Shown here: positions 12,240 to 24,553 of the stretch, piece by piece
Layout of the letters: every line of letters begins with the position of its first letter
Numbering within the stretch: the stretch's first letter is position 1
NCBI GenBank assembly: GCA_963922205.1
Contig: CAWUHX010000300.1
Coordinates: forward strand, 343,024 to 407,023
Source of the DNA: Romanomermis culicivorax
Lineage: Eukaryota; Nematoda; Enoplea; Mermithida; Mermithidae
DNA: 64,000 bases
Reading direction: 5' to 3'
The notes under the pieces: generated by a model
Database searches by the model: none
The model's input: only the letters and a program-made list of their open reading frames with translations
Told to the model about the DNA's origin: nothing
Program-made: the position numbers and the translations under genes

Positions 12240-13041
12240 CAGTGTTGCCAGATCAAATTTTTAGGGAATGCCAGATTTTTCAGCAAATAGTGCCAGAAAA
12301 ATGTCAGATCGGTTTCAAATAATGCCAGATTTTTAATGCTAAAAATAACGGAACAAATACTCTCATTGAGCATAAAAATCACAAAATTGATACCACAACA
12401 GAAACTTTATTCAATAATTTGCACATAACAGAAGCTCTAAATGTTTGAACATCAACAAGATTCATAAAATCAACTCCAGAGCAAGCATCACTAGTCACAA
12501 CATCACATTCATATATAGGAAGAGCTCAAAATCTTTTTTACATTTCCAGATTTTTCTCGCCAAAAACAATGATTTGGCGTAAAAAACAATGGACTGCCTT
12601 GTGGCGCCCTCCCCAGCCACATACATATCTTTAAATGATTTTTCAGTGAGCCTTTTGCGTGCAACTTTTTTGTGAAGACATGCAACGCGATTATATGCAC
12701 AGGATACACAAAAACCACAGTCCAAAATCTTTTTTGAGAGCAAAACGAACATTGAACAATGAATTCATTGTTCAATGATCGTTTAATATGAATGTGATGT
12801 TGTAACTACGAATCAATTGAAAATCAGAAAACAAATTATTTCGTTCAATTCTGCAGTAAACTTGAGCTGAAAACTGGAATGCAGAGCCGGTAGAAACTTC
12901 GTTTCCAAATGATGCCAGAATTATGTCAAAAAAAGAACATTATGCCAGAATTATGCCAAAAATCAGAACAATACGCCAGAATTAGTGCCAGATTTGAATA
13001 ATGCCAGATTGATGCCAGATGATTCTAACAGTGCCAGATCT
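12240..13041. repeat. TGCCAGAT-rich repeat block
   Basis: Begins CAGTGTTGCCAGATC, a typical hAT-like terminus. TGCCAGA occurs many times near both edges (12,240-12,345 and 12,910-13,035), with unrelated AT-rich sequence between. A matching right terminus and target duplication are not visible, so the element type is tentative. Confidence 0.4.
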
Positions 13042-13093
13042 GGCAGATACTATACCTGTAAGAGGTTCGACCAGTTGAGGGGGGGGGATAAAT

Positions 13094-13975
13094 CACCGAT
13101 TCTTTTTCCTCGAAAATTTTTCCACATGAGAACCGGACCCGAAATTTTTTTCCTCATTTTTAAAAACGTTTATAATGTGGCTACGGATGCTTTTTATGCA
13201 TTTTAGGAGCATACCAAAGCATTTTGTTGTATTTGGAGTCAGAAACCAGCAAAAATGAGGAAAAAATTGAGAAAATTCTGGTTATGTTGGTCAAAATCAG
13301 CTCAGGGACAATGTATTGGTGTTCTACAGGAGCGGGTGAAGCATGTTAACGATAGAGTTCTCAGGAATTTATCCGCTATTAACATTTCTGTGGTTCCGAA
13401 TGAAAATCAAATTAATGAAGTGTAATTTGTTTCAAATTCCGGCGCGGCGCCGGAAAAATTTTCGGGTTTTTATATTCTAAAACGCTAGAAAATAAATCTC
13501 TTCAATAGATATTCATGAACAGAAGTTCTCAGATCGCAGTCTAGAATGATGTCCTCAATTTTCATCTTCAACAAACGCAAAAGTTCAGGTTGCAAACGTT
13601 TAAAAAATTCCAAGCATCGAGAGAAAAAATTGAGAGAATTGATGAAAAATCTCAATTTTAGGTGACATAATTGACTGTTAACGATTAGAAAATGAAACGA
13701 GCTAACTTGATTGATAGAAACTGTTGAGCATTCATTAGTAAGTCAAAGTAGATATGCTAACGGCCTCACCTGATAGAAAATAGTTAAGATTATACCCATG
13801 ACCGGCGCTGGAAAATTTTGAGATTTTGACCCTTTCATTTCAAGTCCACCAAAACGCATCTTTTCGGTTTTGAATTCCCCAAAATTTTTTCCACAATGAG
13901 AACCATACCCAAAATTTTTTTCCTCATTTCGAAATTTCGTTCCTCAAAAGACCCTATTTGAGGGGAAAAACGGTG
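13094..13975. mobile_element. CACCG-ended hAT-like nonautonomous element, copy 1
   Basis: Ends CACCGATTCTTTTTCCTCG and GAGGGGAAAAACGGTG are inverted. Flanks GGATAAAT (13,086-13,093) and GGGTAAAT (13,976-13,983) match 7 of 8. The interior contains the GGCGC...GCGCC hairpin module (13,440) and a degenerate one (13,803). It is colinear with copy 2 at 21,331-22,360. Confidence 0.75.
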
Positions 13976-14506
13976 GGGTAAATCCGAAATTTTGGGGGAG
14001 GGGCAGCGTTTTTTTTTTGCGCACGGACATTTGTGCCAATTAGCACAAAGGGCCAAAAAAATTGTGCCAGTGGCACAAAAAATTTTTTTCACTCTAAAAA
14101 CGTGCTGAAAACCATAATACTGTTTTGTGCCAAAAGTTATAACAATATGCCCTGTTTTCGATCTAAATTGAGTCATTTTTTAAAGCTCAATTCGCACGTG
14201 CTTTTGTCCATGTCCATGAGCTTTCCTGTATTATTGATATTTTTTGTATTTCTTTGCATTTAATAAATTTCTTTTCTTTCTTTATTTTAAGTTTGATAAA
14301 AACTAACTAAAGATACTTTCACCGCATTCATTTGCATAAAAATCGTGCCTATTTTCTCTAACCACGTCAGCGAGATAAGAAAAACTGATCTAAAAGAATG
14401 TTTCTACGATCCGAAAAGAAATTGAATGCATCGAAAATTCAGATATTTTTATAGACTTTTTGTCATGAAGTTTTCCTTTACTTTTCGGCCTCCTTTCCTA
14501 ACAACT

Positions 14507-14995
14507 ATATTGATGATGATGTTTGTTTACTAGTCGAAGACAAAAGAAGCAGATATAAAAAATCCATAGAGTATTACGGTGAAACACTAAAAAAAATTTT
14601 GAGACGGAACAAATGTAAAAAGAAAATACACAAGGATCGTGAGAAGAAAAAAAAATATCCAAAAATTAGACAAGGTTAAAAAACGGAAATAAAACTGAAC
14701 GAAAGTTTTAACGTAATATAAGTTCGAAATGAACAAACTACTGTAAAGACAAGTTCGATTAGTCTAGGAAGCGCAGGTTACAAAGTGTAACGAACTAACG
14801 CGCTCCCCCATGGAATTTGGAAAAATCGATTTTCATAATTTTGTTCTTGAAACATTGCAAACTGGAAGAATTGATAGCATCTGAAGGAAGGTTATTCCAT
14901 ATATTGATATACCTATTACAAAAATCATATAATCTCAAATTGGATTTAGCTTTGCCAGTAATGAGCTTGAAATCATGTTGGCTTAACGAAAGAAA
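14507..14995 (-). mobile_element. 5'-truncated LINE 3' end
   Basis: About 490 bp closely matching the 3' end of the LINE at 15,540-16,010, including the terminal (GAT)n run on the plus strand, the shared tract from ATGGAATTTGGAAAAATCG onward and the last coding segment. Truncation at about 14,995 is the usual sign of incomplete reverse transcription. Confidence 0.8.
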
Positions 14996-14999
14996 TTAG

Positions 15000-15536
15000 T
15001 GCTTAACGAATCCTAACTATCCCGTGTACTGTAAGCTACGCATGATTTGTGTAAACAACATTGATTGATTAAGCGAAAAAAATTCCATCAATTTTATTCA
15101 GGGTTTTTTTGCACAGGCACATACCTGTAATTGGGGTGACCCCCCTCCCCAACTTGGCCAACTATATACCCAACCCCCCTCCCCAGTTTGGAAAAAATAA
15201 ATAAATTTGCAAAAAGTGTGTTTTTTGGGAAAAATTTCGACTTTTTTCGACCCCCCCCCCCCAACTGGTCGGACCTCTTACAAGTATGAACTGGTCGGAT
15301 GACCTCTTACAGGTATGCATAGGCATACCTGTAATTAGGAGGGGGTTGAGAGGGGATCCCCCCCCCCCCCAACTTGATCGACAGTATACTCAAATGTTGG
15401 GACTCCCACCCAACCCAACTTGATCAACCATATATCCAACCACCGTTTTTTTCCTCGATGATTTTTTCCGCATGAAAAGCGGACCCAAAATTTTTTTCCT
15501 TATTCTCCAAAACTTTTCCGCATTTTTAAAAACGTT
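15000..15536. repeat. CATACCTGTA / poly-C repeat fragments
   Basis: A GC-poor spacer followed by several inverted fragments of the CATACCTGTA family (15,118-15,340), with long C runs and AACTGGTCGGACC blocks, then a partial CACCG-type end near 15,440. No gene is seen. Confidence 0.45.
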
Positions 15537-18530
15537 TATGATGATGATGATGTTTACTATTCGAAGACAAAAGAAAGCAAATATAAAAAATCCATAGAGT
15601 ATTACGGTGAAACACCAAAAACATTTTTAAGACGGAACAAATGTAAAAAGAAAATACACAAGGATAGCGAGAAAAAAATCAAGAAATTAGACAAGGTTAA
15701 AAAAACAGAAATAAAACAGAACGAAAGTTTCAACGTAATGTAAGTTCGAAATGAACAAACTACTATACAAAGACAAGTTTGATTAGTCTAGGAAGCGCAG
15801 GTTACAAAGTGTAACGAACTAACGCGCTCCCACATGGAATTTGGAAAAATCGATTTTCATAATTTTGTTCTTGAAACATTGCAGACTGGAAGAATTGATA
15901 GCATTTGAAGGAAAGTTATTCCATATATTGATATACCTATTACAAAAATCATATAATCTCAAATTGGATTCAACTTTGCCAGTAATGAGCTTGAAATCAT
16001 GTTCGCGACGAGTGTTCTCATTAGAGTTTAGCATAAAGAAATCATTTTTGTCAATGCAAGTGTGATCTCTGATAATTTTGTACATTAAAGAAAGAGCAGC
16101 TAATAATCTGCGGGTTTCAAGTCGTTCTTGATGAAGAGCTTTTAGACGTTCTTCATAAGAAAGGCCAGAGTTTTTACCAAATAATCTCTTGGTAAACTTC
16201 CGTTGTACATTTTCGATCAGTAGAATTTTATTCATGTGAAAAGGATTCCACACAGTGGAGCAGTACTCAAGTATAGGTCAGACATATGTATTGAAGGCTT
16301 TAATTAGAACTGATTTATTTCTTGAAGTAAAAGCTTTCAAGATTAAGGAACTCCGTTGGTGAGCTCTGTTCACGATTGAGTTGATATGATTTTTTGAAGA
16401 TAAATTGTGAGAAATAAGCACACCGAGATCTTTGACAGTTTGCTCTTCATGGGGTAAATATCGGCTATCAAACTGATAACAATGTGTAGGATTAGAATAA
16501 CTAAGGTGGAGTACCTTACTTTTATCAGGAGAGATATCAAGCTGCCAGAGAGCAGACCAGGCAGAAATTCTATCAAGATCTGCTTGGAGAATATGATTAT
16601 TAGTAGAGGAGTTGAAAATTTTTACATCGTCAGCAAACAAAAACATATTGGACTTGATGTTGTCAGAAAGATCATTTATATACAACAGGAATAGTGTTGG
16701 TCCCAAGACGCTGCCTTGTGGAACACCACTTGTGACAGAAAAGAATTCAGAGAAATTAGTTTCTATATTAACTCGTTGGTAGCGTTTTAACAGAAAAGCA
16801 GAAATCCAACTTTTTAGGGAATCAGATATACCATAACCTGCTAGTTTAAGTAATAATTTAGAGTGAGATACAGAATCAAAGGCTTTTTGAAAATCTATGT
16901 AGACACAATCCAAAAAAATACCACAATCAATATTTCTTGTCCATTCATTTTTACATTTTAGAAGCTGTAGTTCACAAGATTTACTGGGCGAGAAACCATA
17001 TTGGTGTTGAGTTAGAAGAGAATTAGATTTCAGATAGCTGATCAGAGAATTGTTCACGATAGATTCCATAATTTTACAACTAACACAGCAGAGGGATATA
17101 GGCCTGTAATTAGAAGTAAGAGAGCGATCACCTTTCTTGAAGATTGGTATTAGATTTGCTTGATTCCAGAAACTAGGAATTGAAGAAGTTTGGAAGGAAA
17201 CTTCAAAAATACTGGTTAAAGGAATGGCTAGGTGGTGTGCCAGTTTTTTGTAGAAATATGCACATAAACCGTCAGGTCCAAGAGCATAGAAGGAATTCAT
17301 TTTTCCAATTGCAGTAGTGACTAGTTCAACAGAGAATCGCACAGATGTAAGTTTTGACTTGGTTCTTAAGGGAAAATCAGGAATAGAACAATCACCAATC
17401 TTGAAGACTGATAAGGAATAATCGTTGAATAATCCCCTGATTTCTTTTGGATCATGAACAACAGTATGGGCATCTTTTCGTATGGGGGGGGGGGGGGATT
17501 TGACTAATGGTGCTCAATTTAGAGTTTACAAAATTATAAAAGGATTTAGGGTTATTTTTGCGAATTATTTTCTCTTCAATAAAAGCCTGATGAGTAGAGA
17601 TTAATATCTTCAAGTGTAAAGAATGAGACTTGTATTTTAGTTTATCTGCAATAGTTCTAGATGATTTGTACCTTCTCCGTAGAGACAACTTTTTAGAGAA
17701 TGCCTTCTTAATATTTTTAGGATAGCATATTGTATTTGATCTGGGTTTAAAGAGAGGAGTATGTGCTATAATTATGGGTTTGAGAACATTGAGGAAGGTG
17801 CAGAACATATCATTAACATTTGTACATCTGGAGAAAATGTCTGGCCAAGATATCAGATTGAGTTTGTAGCCAATTTCTGCATAGTTGGCTTTACTAAAAT
17901 TCAACAACGGACTCTTTTGACATAGCTTCATTTTATCAGATAATAAAATTTTGAAATTAACACAGCAGTGATCACTAGTAGAGAAGGGAGCAGAAATATT
18001 AACATCAAAAACTGAGTTGTCACCAAAAACAAGATCAAGTACGCTATTTTCGTGTGTAGGTTCCAATACAAACTGATTCAAACCTAGGCTTGAGATGGAT
18101 TCGACAAAATTCATATGAATTCCTTCATTGGGGTGAGATAGGTCATACCTGTACTTGGGGGGTTGGGAAGGACCCCCCCATACCTGTAAGACCTCCGAAA
18201 AGTTGGGGGGGGGGGGGTAAATCCGAAATTTGGGGGGGGGGGGTAGAAAAAAGTCGAAATTTTTCTCAAAAAAAGCCAAAAAACATACACTTTTTTGCAA
18301 ATTTTTTTAATTTTTTCCAAACTGGGGGAGGGGTTGGGGGGAAATGATTTTGGGTACAGGGTTGGTCAAAAAAAAAATTGTTTTTTTGTTTTATGTTTTT
18401 GGCCTTTTTTGGGAAAAATTTCGACTTTTTTCTACCCCCCCCCCAACTGGTCGGAGGTATTACAGGTATGAGATAGATCTAACCAATTTAGCCTCGGTAA
18501 ATTATATTAAAGATTAAATTGGTATGTCTT
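15537..18530 (-). mobile_element. Nearly intact CR1/L2-like LINE retrotransposon
   Basis: Minus-strand order: endonuclease C-terminal part (about 18,530-17,500, with FSTSDHCCVNF), reverse transcriptase (17,450-16,278, with NYRPISLCC, YIDFQKAFDSV, SVTSGVPQGSVLGPTLF and catalytic FADD), then a C-terminal domain (16,253-15,819) and a 3' end finishing in a CAT/ATC trinucleotide run. Damage is light: a homopolymer frameshift at the G run near 17,487-17,501, one in-frame TGA between FNTYV and PILEYCSTVWN (about 16,276), truncation of the 5' end near 18,530, and a MITE at 18,144-18,470. So few lesions suggest recent activity of the family. Confidence 0.9.
18144..18470. mobile_element. CATACCTGTA-ended MITE inside the LINE
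   Basis: A 327-bp element with ends CATACCTGTAC and ATTACAGGTATG and internal G and C runs. Flanks AGATAGGT and AGATAGAT give an imperfect 8-bp duplication. Removing it restores an open LINE frame reading LPRLNWLDLSHPNEG. This defines the boundaries of a family scattered at 5.57, 11.3, 13.05, 15.1-15.3 and 21.2 kb. Confidence 0.8.
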
Positions 18531-20283
18531 GTCTATAAAAAAGTTCGAAAGTCGCTTCACGTGGACTTTTGGTTTCCGCTCGCGTTTGAGACAAAGGAAA
18601 GTAGTCAATATTAAACCCATTCAATCGGCGCGAAGCGCCGAGAAAATTTTGCGTTTTCAGCCCTTAAAATGACTAAAAATCAAGGAAATTTAGGCTTGGA
18701 CCAGTCAAAAAATTTGTGTCAATTGGCACACTAGTCGAATGCCGAATTTCTTTGATTTTTAGTTATTTTAGGGGCTGAAAACGCAAAATTTTCTCGGCGC
18801 TACACTTTTTCAACCAAAAATTTACGCGACGTGACTTCCGTTCTACTTTTCTGGAAAAATCATTATGGACATCCTTAATTTATTTACATCGGTGTTAAGA
18901 AGAAATCCGTAGGCGAAAATTAAAGAAAAATATAAAATGCCTGAAAAATTGTATAAAAATATCTGAATTCTCGCAGCATCTGATTTCTCCCCGAATCGTA
19001 TAAACTGCTTCCTTCATCAGTTTTTCTTATCGCACTGACGTGCTTAAGACAAAATAGAGTTCACACGATTTTATTGCAAATTAGTGCGGCAAAAGAACTG
19101 TTTTTTTCCACAAATCGTGCTTTTTCGGGAAAAAAAATTCGGAAAGGGGAAAAAAATTTTGGGCTCTTTCCCCATTTGGGGAAAAAAATTTTGGGGATCG
19201 GATACAGAAAAGATGCATTTTAGTGCATTTTAGAAGGTCATAATCTCAAAATTTTCCGGCGCTTCGCGCCGATTATAACTTTAATAATCATTATTATGCA
19301 TTACTTAGCTCAGGCGCGGCTTTTAGCACGTCTACCTTCATTTATCATATAATCTATAATAGTTTTCATCATCTTGAACGTATTATCTCATGTTTTCATT
19401 GGTCATCTTCAATATTTTATCATGATATTTAATGAAGATTTACATTTTTTCCTTTTGAGAAAGATCAATAACGTCAAGTCTCAAAGCTTTTTGATTTGAT
19501 TATTTCTTTTCTAACGTAAAATCAATTCAAACGCTTCATGGAAATATCTTTCGGAAATTTATACTCTGCTTACTCATATATTTTCGACCAAGTATGAGAG
19601 TTTACAAATAACTTATACTGGTTTTAAAATTTTTCAAATAAAATTCTAGAAATTACGACTTTTGAACACAAAATTCAAATCTAATTCTTGAAATAAATGT
19701 TCGGAAAATTGATTTTCCAGCGTCGCAGAATATCAATACCCAAAAAATTTTTCCGGCGCTTCGTGCCGGAAAGATTAACATTCATTTTGGGTTCTCACTT
19801 GTCATTATAGAGAACTTCACCATCAATTTCTCATGTAATTCTCAAAGTCATAAATGCTTTTGGATAGTTTGCTTGAAAATTTGTTCCAATGCTTGTAGAT
19901 TAAATTTTGAACTCGAAAATTTCAATTTTTTCCTCAATTTTAATGAATTAACGGGTCTAAAAACACCAGGAGGCTTAAAAAGGCTCAAAAACACTTAAAT
20001 AAAGCGTCTGAGAGCATTTTTAAGCGAAAAAAAGACTCCGGGAAAATGGGGAAAAAAATTTTGACCTCTTTCTCCATTTGGGGAAAAGGCCCGGGGGAAA
20101 AAAATAGTGGGCAAAAGTACCTTTAGTTAAGTAAGTTTTTATCAAACTTTTGGCATAAAACATTTTAAAAGTTTTCAGTATGTTTTTAGGCTGGAAAAAA
20201 TTTTTTGTGCCATTGGCACAAATTTTTTTGGCCCTTTGTGCCAATTGGCACAAATGTCCGTGCACAAAAAAAAACGCTGCTGG
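18531..20283. repeat. Unassigned repeat-rich stretch with hairpin modules
   Basis: No host gene is seen. It contains GC-rich hairpin modules at about 18,627, 19,257, 19,753, a GGGGAAAAAAATTTTGG block present twice (about 19,145-19,195 and 20,040-20,095) and GTGCCAATTGGCAC palindromes near 20,235. It is probably one or more decayed hAT-like elements whose ends I could not pair. Confidence 0.4.
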
Positions 20284-20291
20284 GGGGAGGG

Positions 20292-21142
20292 CAGTGTTTT
20301 TTTGTGCCAAAACATGGTTTTTGGCACAAAAAAAAATTGGAATGGCACAAAAAATTTTGAGCGTTTGTGCCAATTGGCACAAAATTTTTGGTTGATCAAA
20401 CATTAATTTTCCTTGATTTTTAGACGTTTTAGAGGCTGAAAATACGAAAAATTTTCGGCGCTTCGCGCCGAGTCAATGAACATAGTATTTCTTATTCCTA
20501 TATGCGACCCGCCCGAACGCGAACGCTTCCTCTCCGAACAGTGTATTAGTATCGTTGCAGCACATTTTATAGGCTGTCATTGACTGATGGATGAATGAGA
20601 CGAAATTCTGAATATTCTCTGTTAATTCAGTCAAATTCGGGTTCAAAACTGAAATTCTTACTTTTTGTTTTTGATTGATTCAAATAGAAAAATCGATATC
20701 GTTAGTAATGGTACAATATTTCGGCCGAAAATTTACACTATTTTCAACTTAGTTTTCCCTAGTCTTTACAGTGTTGCTAAATGTATCGATAATTCATATT
20801 CGTCGTAAGTCGAAGTGAATCAATTTGAACTTCCTGAACAATTTTAGAGTTATTTAAATTTTGTCAGCATTCCATTTCTTTTAGAGTTTTCGCGAAATAT
20901 TTTCTTGCACAGTTTTTTCTTGTCTGACTGAAATGGTTTAGCTGACAAATAGGTTGAGGAGCACGATTTTTCCAAAAAATCAATGCGTTTTAAACTTTTC
21001 ATCAAACTTTTGGCATAAAAGTTTTTCGCAGTTTTTCAGTAGGTATGTTTCTAGTAGAAAAAAATTTTTTGTGCCATTAACACAAATTTTTTTGGCCGTT
21101 TGTGCCAATTGGCACAAATGTCCGTGCACAAAAAAAACTCTG
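20292..21142. mobile_element. hAT-like nonautonomous element, GTGCC/GGCAC type
   Basis: Ends CAGTGTTTTTTTGTGCC and GTGCACAAAAAAAACTCTG are inverted. Flanks GGGGAGGG (20,284-20,291) and GTGGAGGG (21,143-21,150) match 7 of 8. The subterminal GTGCCAATTGGCAC palindrome recurs on both sides. One GCGAAGC-type hairpin module lies near 20,457. Confidence 0.7.
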
Positions 21143-21330
21143 GTGGAGGGGGTAGAAAAAAAAGTCGAAATTTTTCCCAAAAAAGGCCAAAAACATACAC
21201 TTTTATCCAATTTTTTCCAAACTGCGGGGTTGGGTATATGGTTGGCCAAGTTGGGGGGGGGGGTTCCCCCCCTAATTACACTATTACAGGTATGATCTGG
21301 CAATGGCATCGAAAATGCCACTATGGCAAC

Positions 21331-22360
21331 CACCGTTTTTTTTTCCTCGAAGATTTTTTCCACATGAGAACCGGACCCAAAATTTTTTTCCTCATTTTCC
21401 AAAAAATTTCCTCATTTTTAAAAACGCTTATAATGTGGCTACGGATGCTTTTTTATGCATTTTAGGAGCATACCCAAGCATTTTGTTGTATTTGGAGTCA
21501 GAAACCTGCAAAAATGAGAAAAAAAATTGAGAAAATTCTAGTTATATTAGCCAAAATGAGCACATGAGGAATATATTGGTGTTCTACAGGAGCGGGGGAA
21601 GCATGTTAACGATAGAGTTCTCGGGAATTTATCCGCTATTAACATTTCTATGGCTCTGATTAGAATCATCTAATTTTATTTAGTTCTTGGTCCGGCGCGG
21701 AGCGCCGGAAAAAATTTTCAATTTTCACTTTCTAAAACGCTGGAAAATTAACCTTCACAACGTTGAGAAATAAATTAAAATCAAACTGATGAACTGTAAT
21801 TTTTTCCCCATTCCGGCGCGAAGCGCCGGAAAAATTTTCCGGTTTTTATATTCTAAAACGCTAGAAAATAAATCTCTCCAACAGATATTCATAAATAGAA
21901 GTTCTAAAATCGCAGTCTAGAATGATGTCTTCAATTTCCATCTTCAATAAATGCAAGAGTCCAGGTTGCCAACGTTTAAAAAATTCCAAGCATCGGATCG
22001 AGAGGAAAAATTGAGAGAATTGATGAAAAATCTCAATTTTGGGCGACATAATGGACTGTTGACGATTAGAAAATGAAACGAGCTAACTTGATTGATGGAA
22101 ACTGTTGAGCATTAATTAGTAAGTCGAAGTAGATATGCTAACGGCCGCGCCTGATAGAAAATAGTTAAGATTATACCCATGACCGGCGCGAAGCGCCGGA
22201 AAATTTTGAAGTTTTGACCCTTTTATGTCCACCAAAACGCATCTTTTCGGTTTTGAATTCCCCAATATTTTTTCCTCAATGAGAACCATACCCAAAATTT
22301 TTTTCCTCATTTCGAATTTTTTTTCCTCAAAACACCCCATTTGAGGAAAAAAAAACGGTG
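21331..22360. mobile_element. CACCG-ended hAT-like nonautonomous element, copy 2
   Basis: Ends CACCGTTTTTTTTTCCTCG and GAGGAAAAAAAAACGGTG are inverted and lie between perfect 8-bp duplications ATGGCAAC (21,323-21,330 and 22,361-22,368), the hAT signature. The 1,030-bp interior has three CCGGCGC...GCGCCGG hairpin modules (about 21,692, 21,814, 22,183) and no transposase. The family is also at 13,094-13,975 and, truncated, at 26,628-27,322. Confidence 0.9.
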
Positions 22361-22368
22361 ATGGCAAC

Positions 22369-22890
22369 TAACACTATTAGAAGCGCGGAGGAAATTTGTT
22401 GATGTACAGTAAAAATGTCCACACTCAGATTTATGTAAAAACGTTATGTGCTTGTCAGTTATCCATTGTAGTTAACTAATTGAACTGACGTATCGAAATC
22501 TGGCATTGCAATGTAAGATACATTCGATATAACACTCGGAATATTTTCGACGCAAGTTCGCTGCACAGGTCATTAGCTGACATAATATGGTTAAGGAGCA
22601 CACGGTTAACGGATCATGAGCACGCCTGGTAGAATCTCTGCATATCTTGATGCACATTAAATTATATGTTTAATGAACTCATGTTGACAGATATTGAACA
22701 TGCTTTATCTACCCTTGGTTAACATGTGTGTACAAATAATGTGCACACTTTTTCAATCACAGAATCGTCATTTGTTGTTTTTTTTTGTGACTCAGCGGCG
22801 CTGTCTGATTTATATGTTCATTTTTTTAAGAACTGATTTTGAATTTGAAGTAAGCTATTGTACATTGATTTTTTTCTAGTGAATTAAAAC
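22369..22890. other. Unassigned AT-rich stretch
   Basis: No coding sequence or transposon end is recognised. The right part may belong to the Tigger-like element that follows. Confidence 0.3.
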
Positions 22891-23362
22891 AACATTTACT
22901 ATTATACAGAGTTCAGTCTTTCGGAGTTTTTGCACATTGATGAGGATGTTGCTACTTCTGGTGATATGGATGAACAATCCATTGTTGATTCAGTGAGAAA
23001 ACCGGATGAACTAGATATTGAAACCACTGAAATCGATAGTGACTGTGATGATCAAGGCGATGTTGAAAAAATAATTACATTTGAAGAAGCCAGCTATACC
23101 AGTTGTCAGAAATTTCTTGTTTTCAAAGGAATTTTCTGATGAAGTCTTTGCCTCTGTAAATTCCATTGATGATTTTGTAGATACTAGTCACATTGCTTCA
23201 TTGAAACAGTCTAAAATAACATCGTTTTCTAAATGATGATTAGTGATTCATTCTGAAGTAAAATTTAGGTTGAATTTGACTGAATACTGATAATGAACAC
23301 TTGCGGATAGTGAACACTTTTATTTTAGTCCGCTCGGGGTGTGAATTAATCATGTTTGACTG
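22891..23362 (+). pseudogene. Tigger/pogo-like transposase C-terminus and right terminal repeat
   Basis: About 100 codons are readable with one frameshift near 23,105. There is an acidic region, then FSDEVFASVNSIDDFVD and KQSKITSFSK before a stop at about 23,237, matching the layout at the end of Tigger/jerky-type DDE transposases. About 125 bp further on, the sequence reads on the minus strand CAGTCAAACATGATTAATTC and is flanked by TA (23,363-23,364), the expected pogo/Tigger end and target. The N-terminal DNA-binding and catalytic parts are absent. Confidence 0.6.
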
Positions 23363-23364
23363 TA

Positions 23365-23937
23365 TTAGGTTCTGGAGCAAAGTACCCTGAACTATGAATA
23401 TGAATAGGAATGACTAGGAATAGGAATATGTTGTAGTGCAGATTTTGGTTTTAACCCCCATTTACACACTCCTGCACTCTACAACCATGGATTCATGTGT
23501 TTTACTAGGGTATGGGTGAAACACTAGATAAGCCAAAATTACTGTAGCCAATTTCCGTGTAGATATTTTATTCATTTTATATTAAATTTTTGCACATTCC
23601 ACCAGCTCTCCAATTAAATTCAGCCAACACCAATTTTGCCTTTCATTTTCATCATTGTATCTCAATTAGTGAAATCGAAGGTTTTCAAAAATGGGATAAA
23701 TTTCCGATTTATGTCTTAACATTCGATGAGACTTAGGTCAACTCTCCATACTTCCTACATTGATGTGGAATTTTACATGTTGAAGCATCAACTGTACTTT
23801 CCCCTCTGTATTGCCTCCCATGTTATTCAAATTCAAATCAAATTTTTATTGTAGTGTACTTTTGGCTTTGATTTCTGTTTTAATCATCACTTCACATTCT
23901 CACCCATTTTACAACCATGGATATGGGAAGTACTGTG
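23365..23937. other. Unassigned stretch left of Harbinger element
   Basis: AT-rich, with no gene, RNA or repeat boundary recognised. It is bounded by the Tigger-like end and the Harbinger target duplication. Confidence 0.3.
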
Positions 23938-24553
23938 CTGGCCCCGGTTTTGTAAAGCAATTTACAAAGAAATAATTGTAAATTGTAAAAAAATTACAAA
24001 TAAGGTGTTTCGTAAACCTTTTTACAATTTTACAAATTCACAATTGTAAAATGTTTCAAAATTGTAAATCTCCATTTTATAAATTACAATTTACAAACCT
24101 TGTTTTACAATTGTAAAACATTTGCAAAATATTTTTTAACACCCAAATTTTTTTCGATTTACAAGTGTGCATTTCATAAAAAATTTTCTTTTTACAGATG
24201 CTGAAAAATAATTGTGAAATTTGTCATTTTTTCTACCAAGGTCGAGATGGGGGTAAAACCACTTATTTTTTACATTTTTTACTTACATATTTCTTTTATT
24301 TTTTGATTTTAGATAATAGATCTATTAGAAATTTTAAGCAGTGACGGCAAAAATGACAACAATAATATAGACGTGGGATGGTGAACGTTTAAGCTGTGAA
24401 GAAATTTTGGTATTGACAACTTTGTTGTTCAGTTTAGGTTGCCTCCACTGACTATTCAGCACATTGTGAATATTGTTGGACCGATTATTGCTCATAATAT
24501 GAACAGAAATATGGCTCTTAGTAAGGAACAACAAATTCTTTTATCTTGTCACG

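Noticed and set aside
20020-20403. ORFs repeating CANWHK / CQLAQ
   Set aside because: Generated by GTGCCAATTGGCAC palindromes, which are open on both strands.
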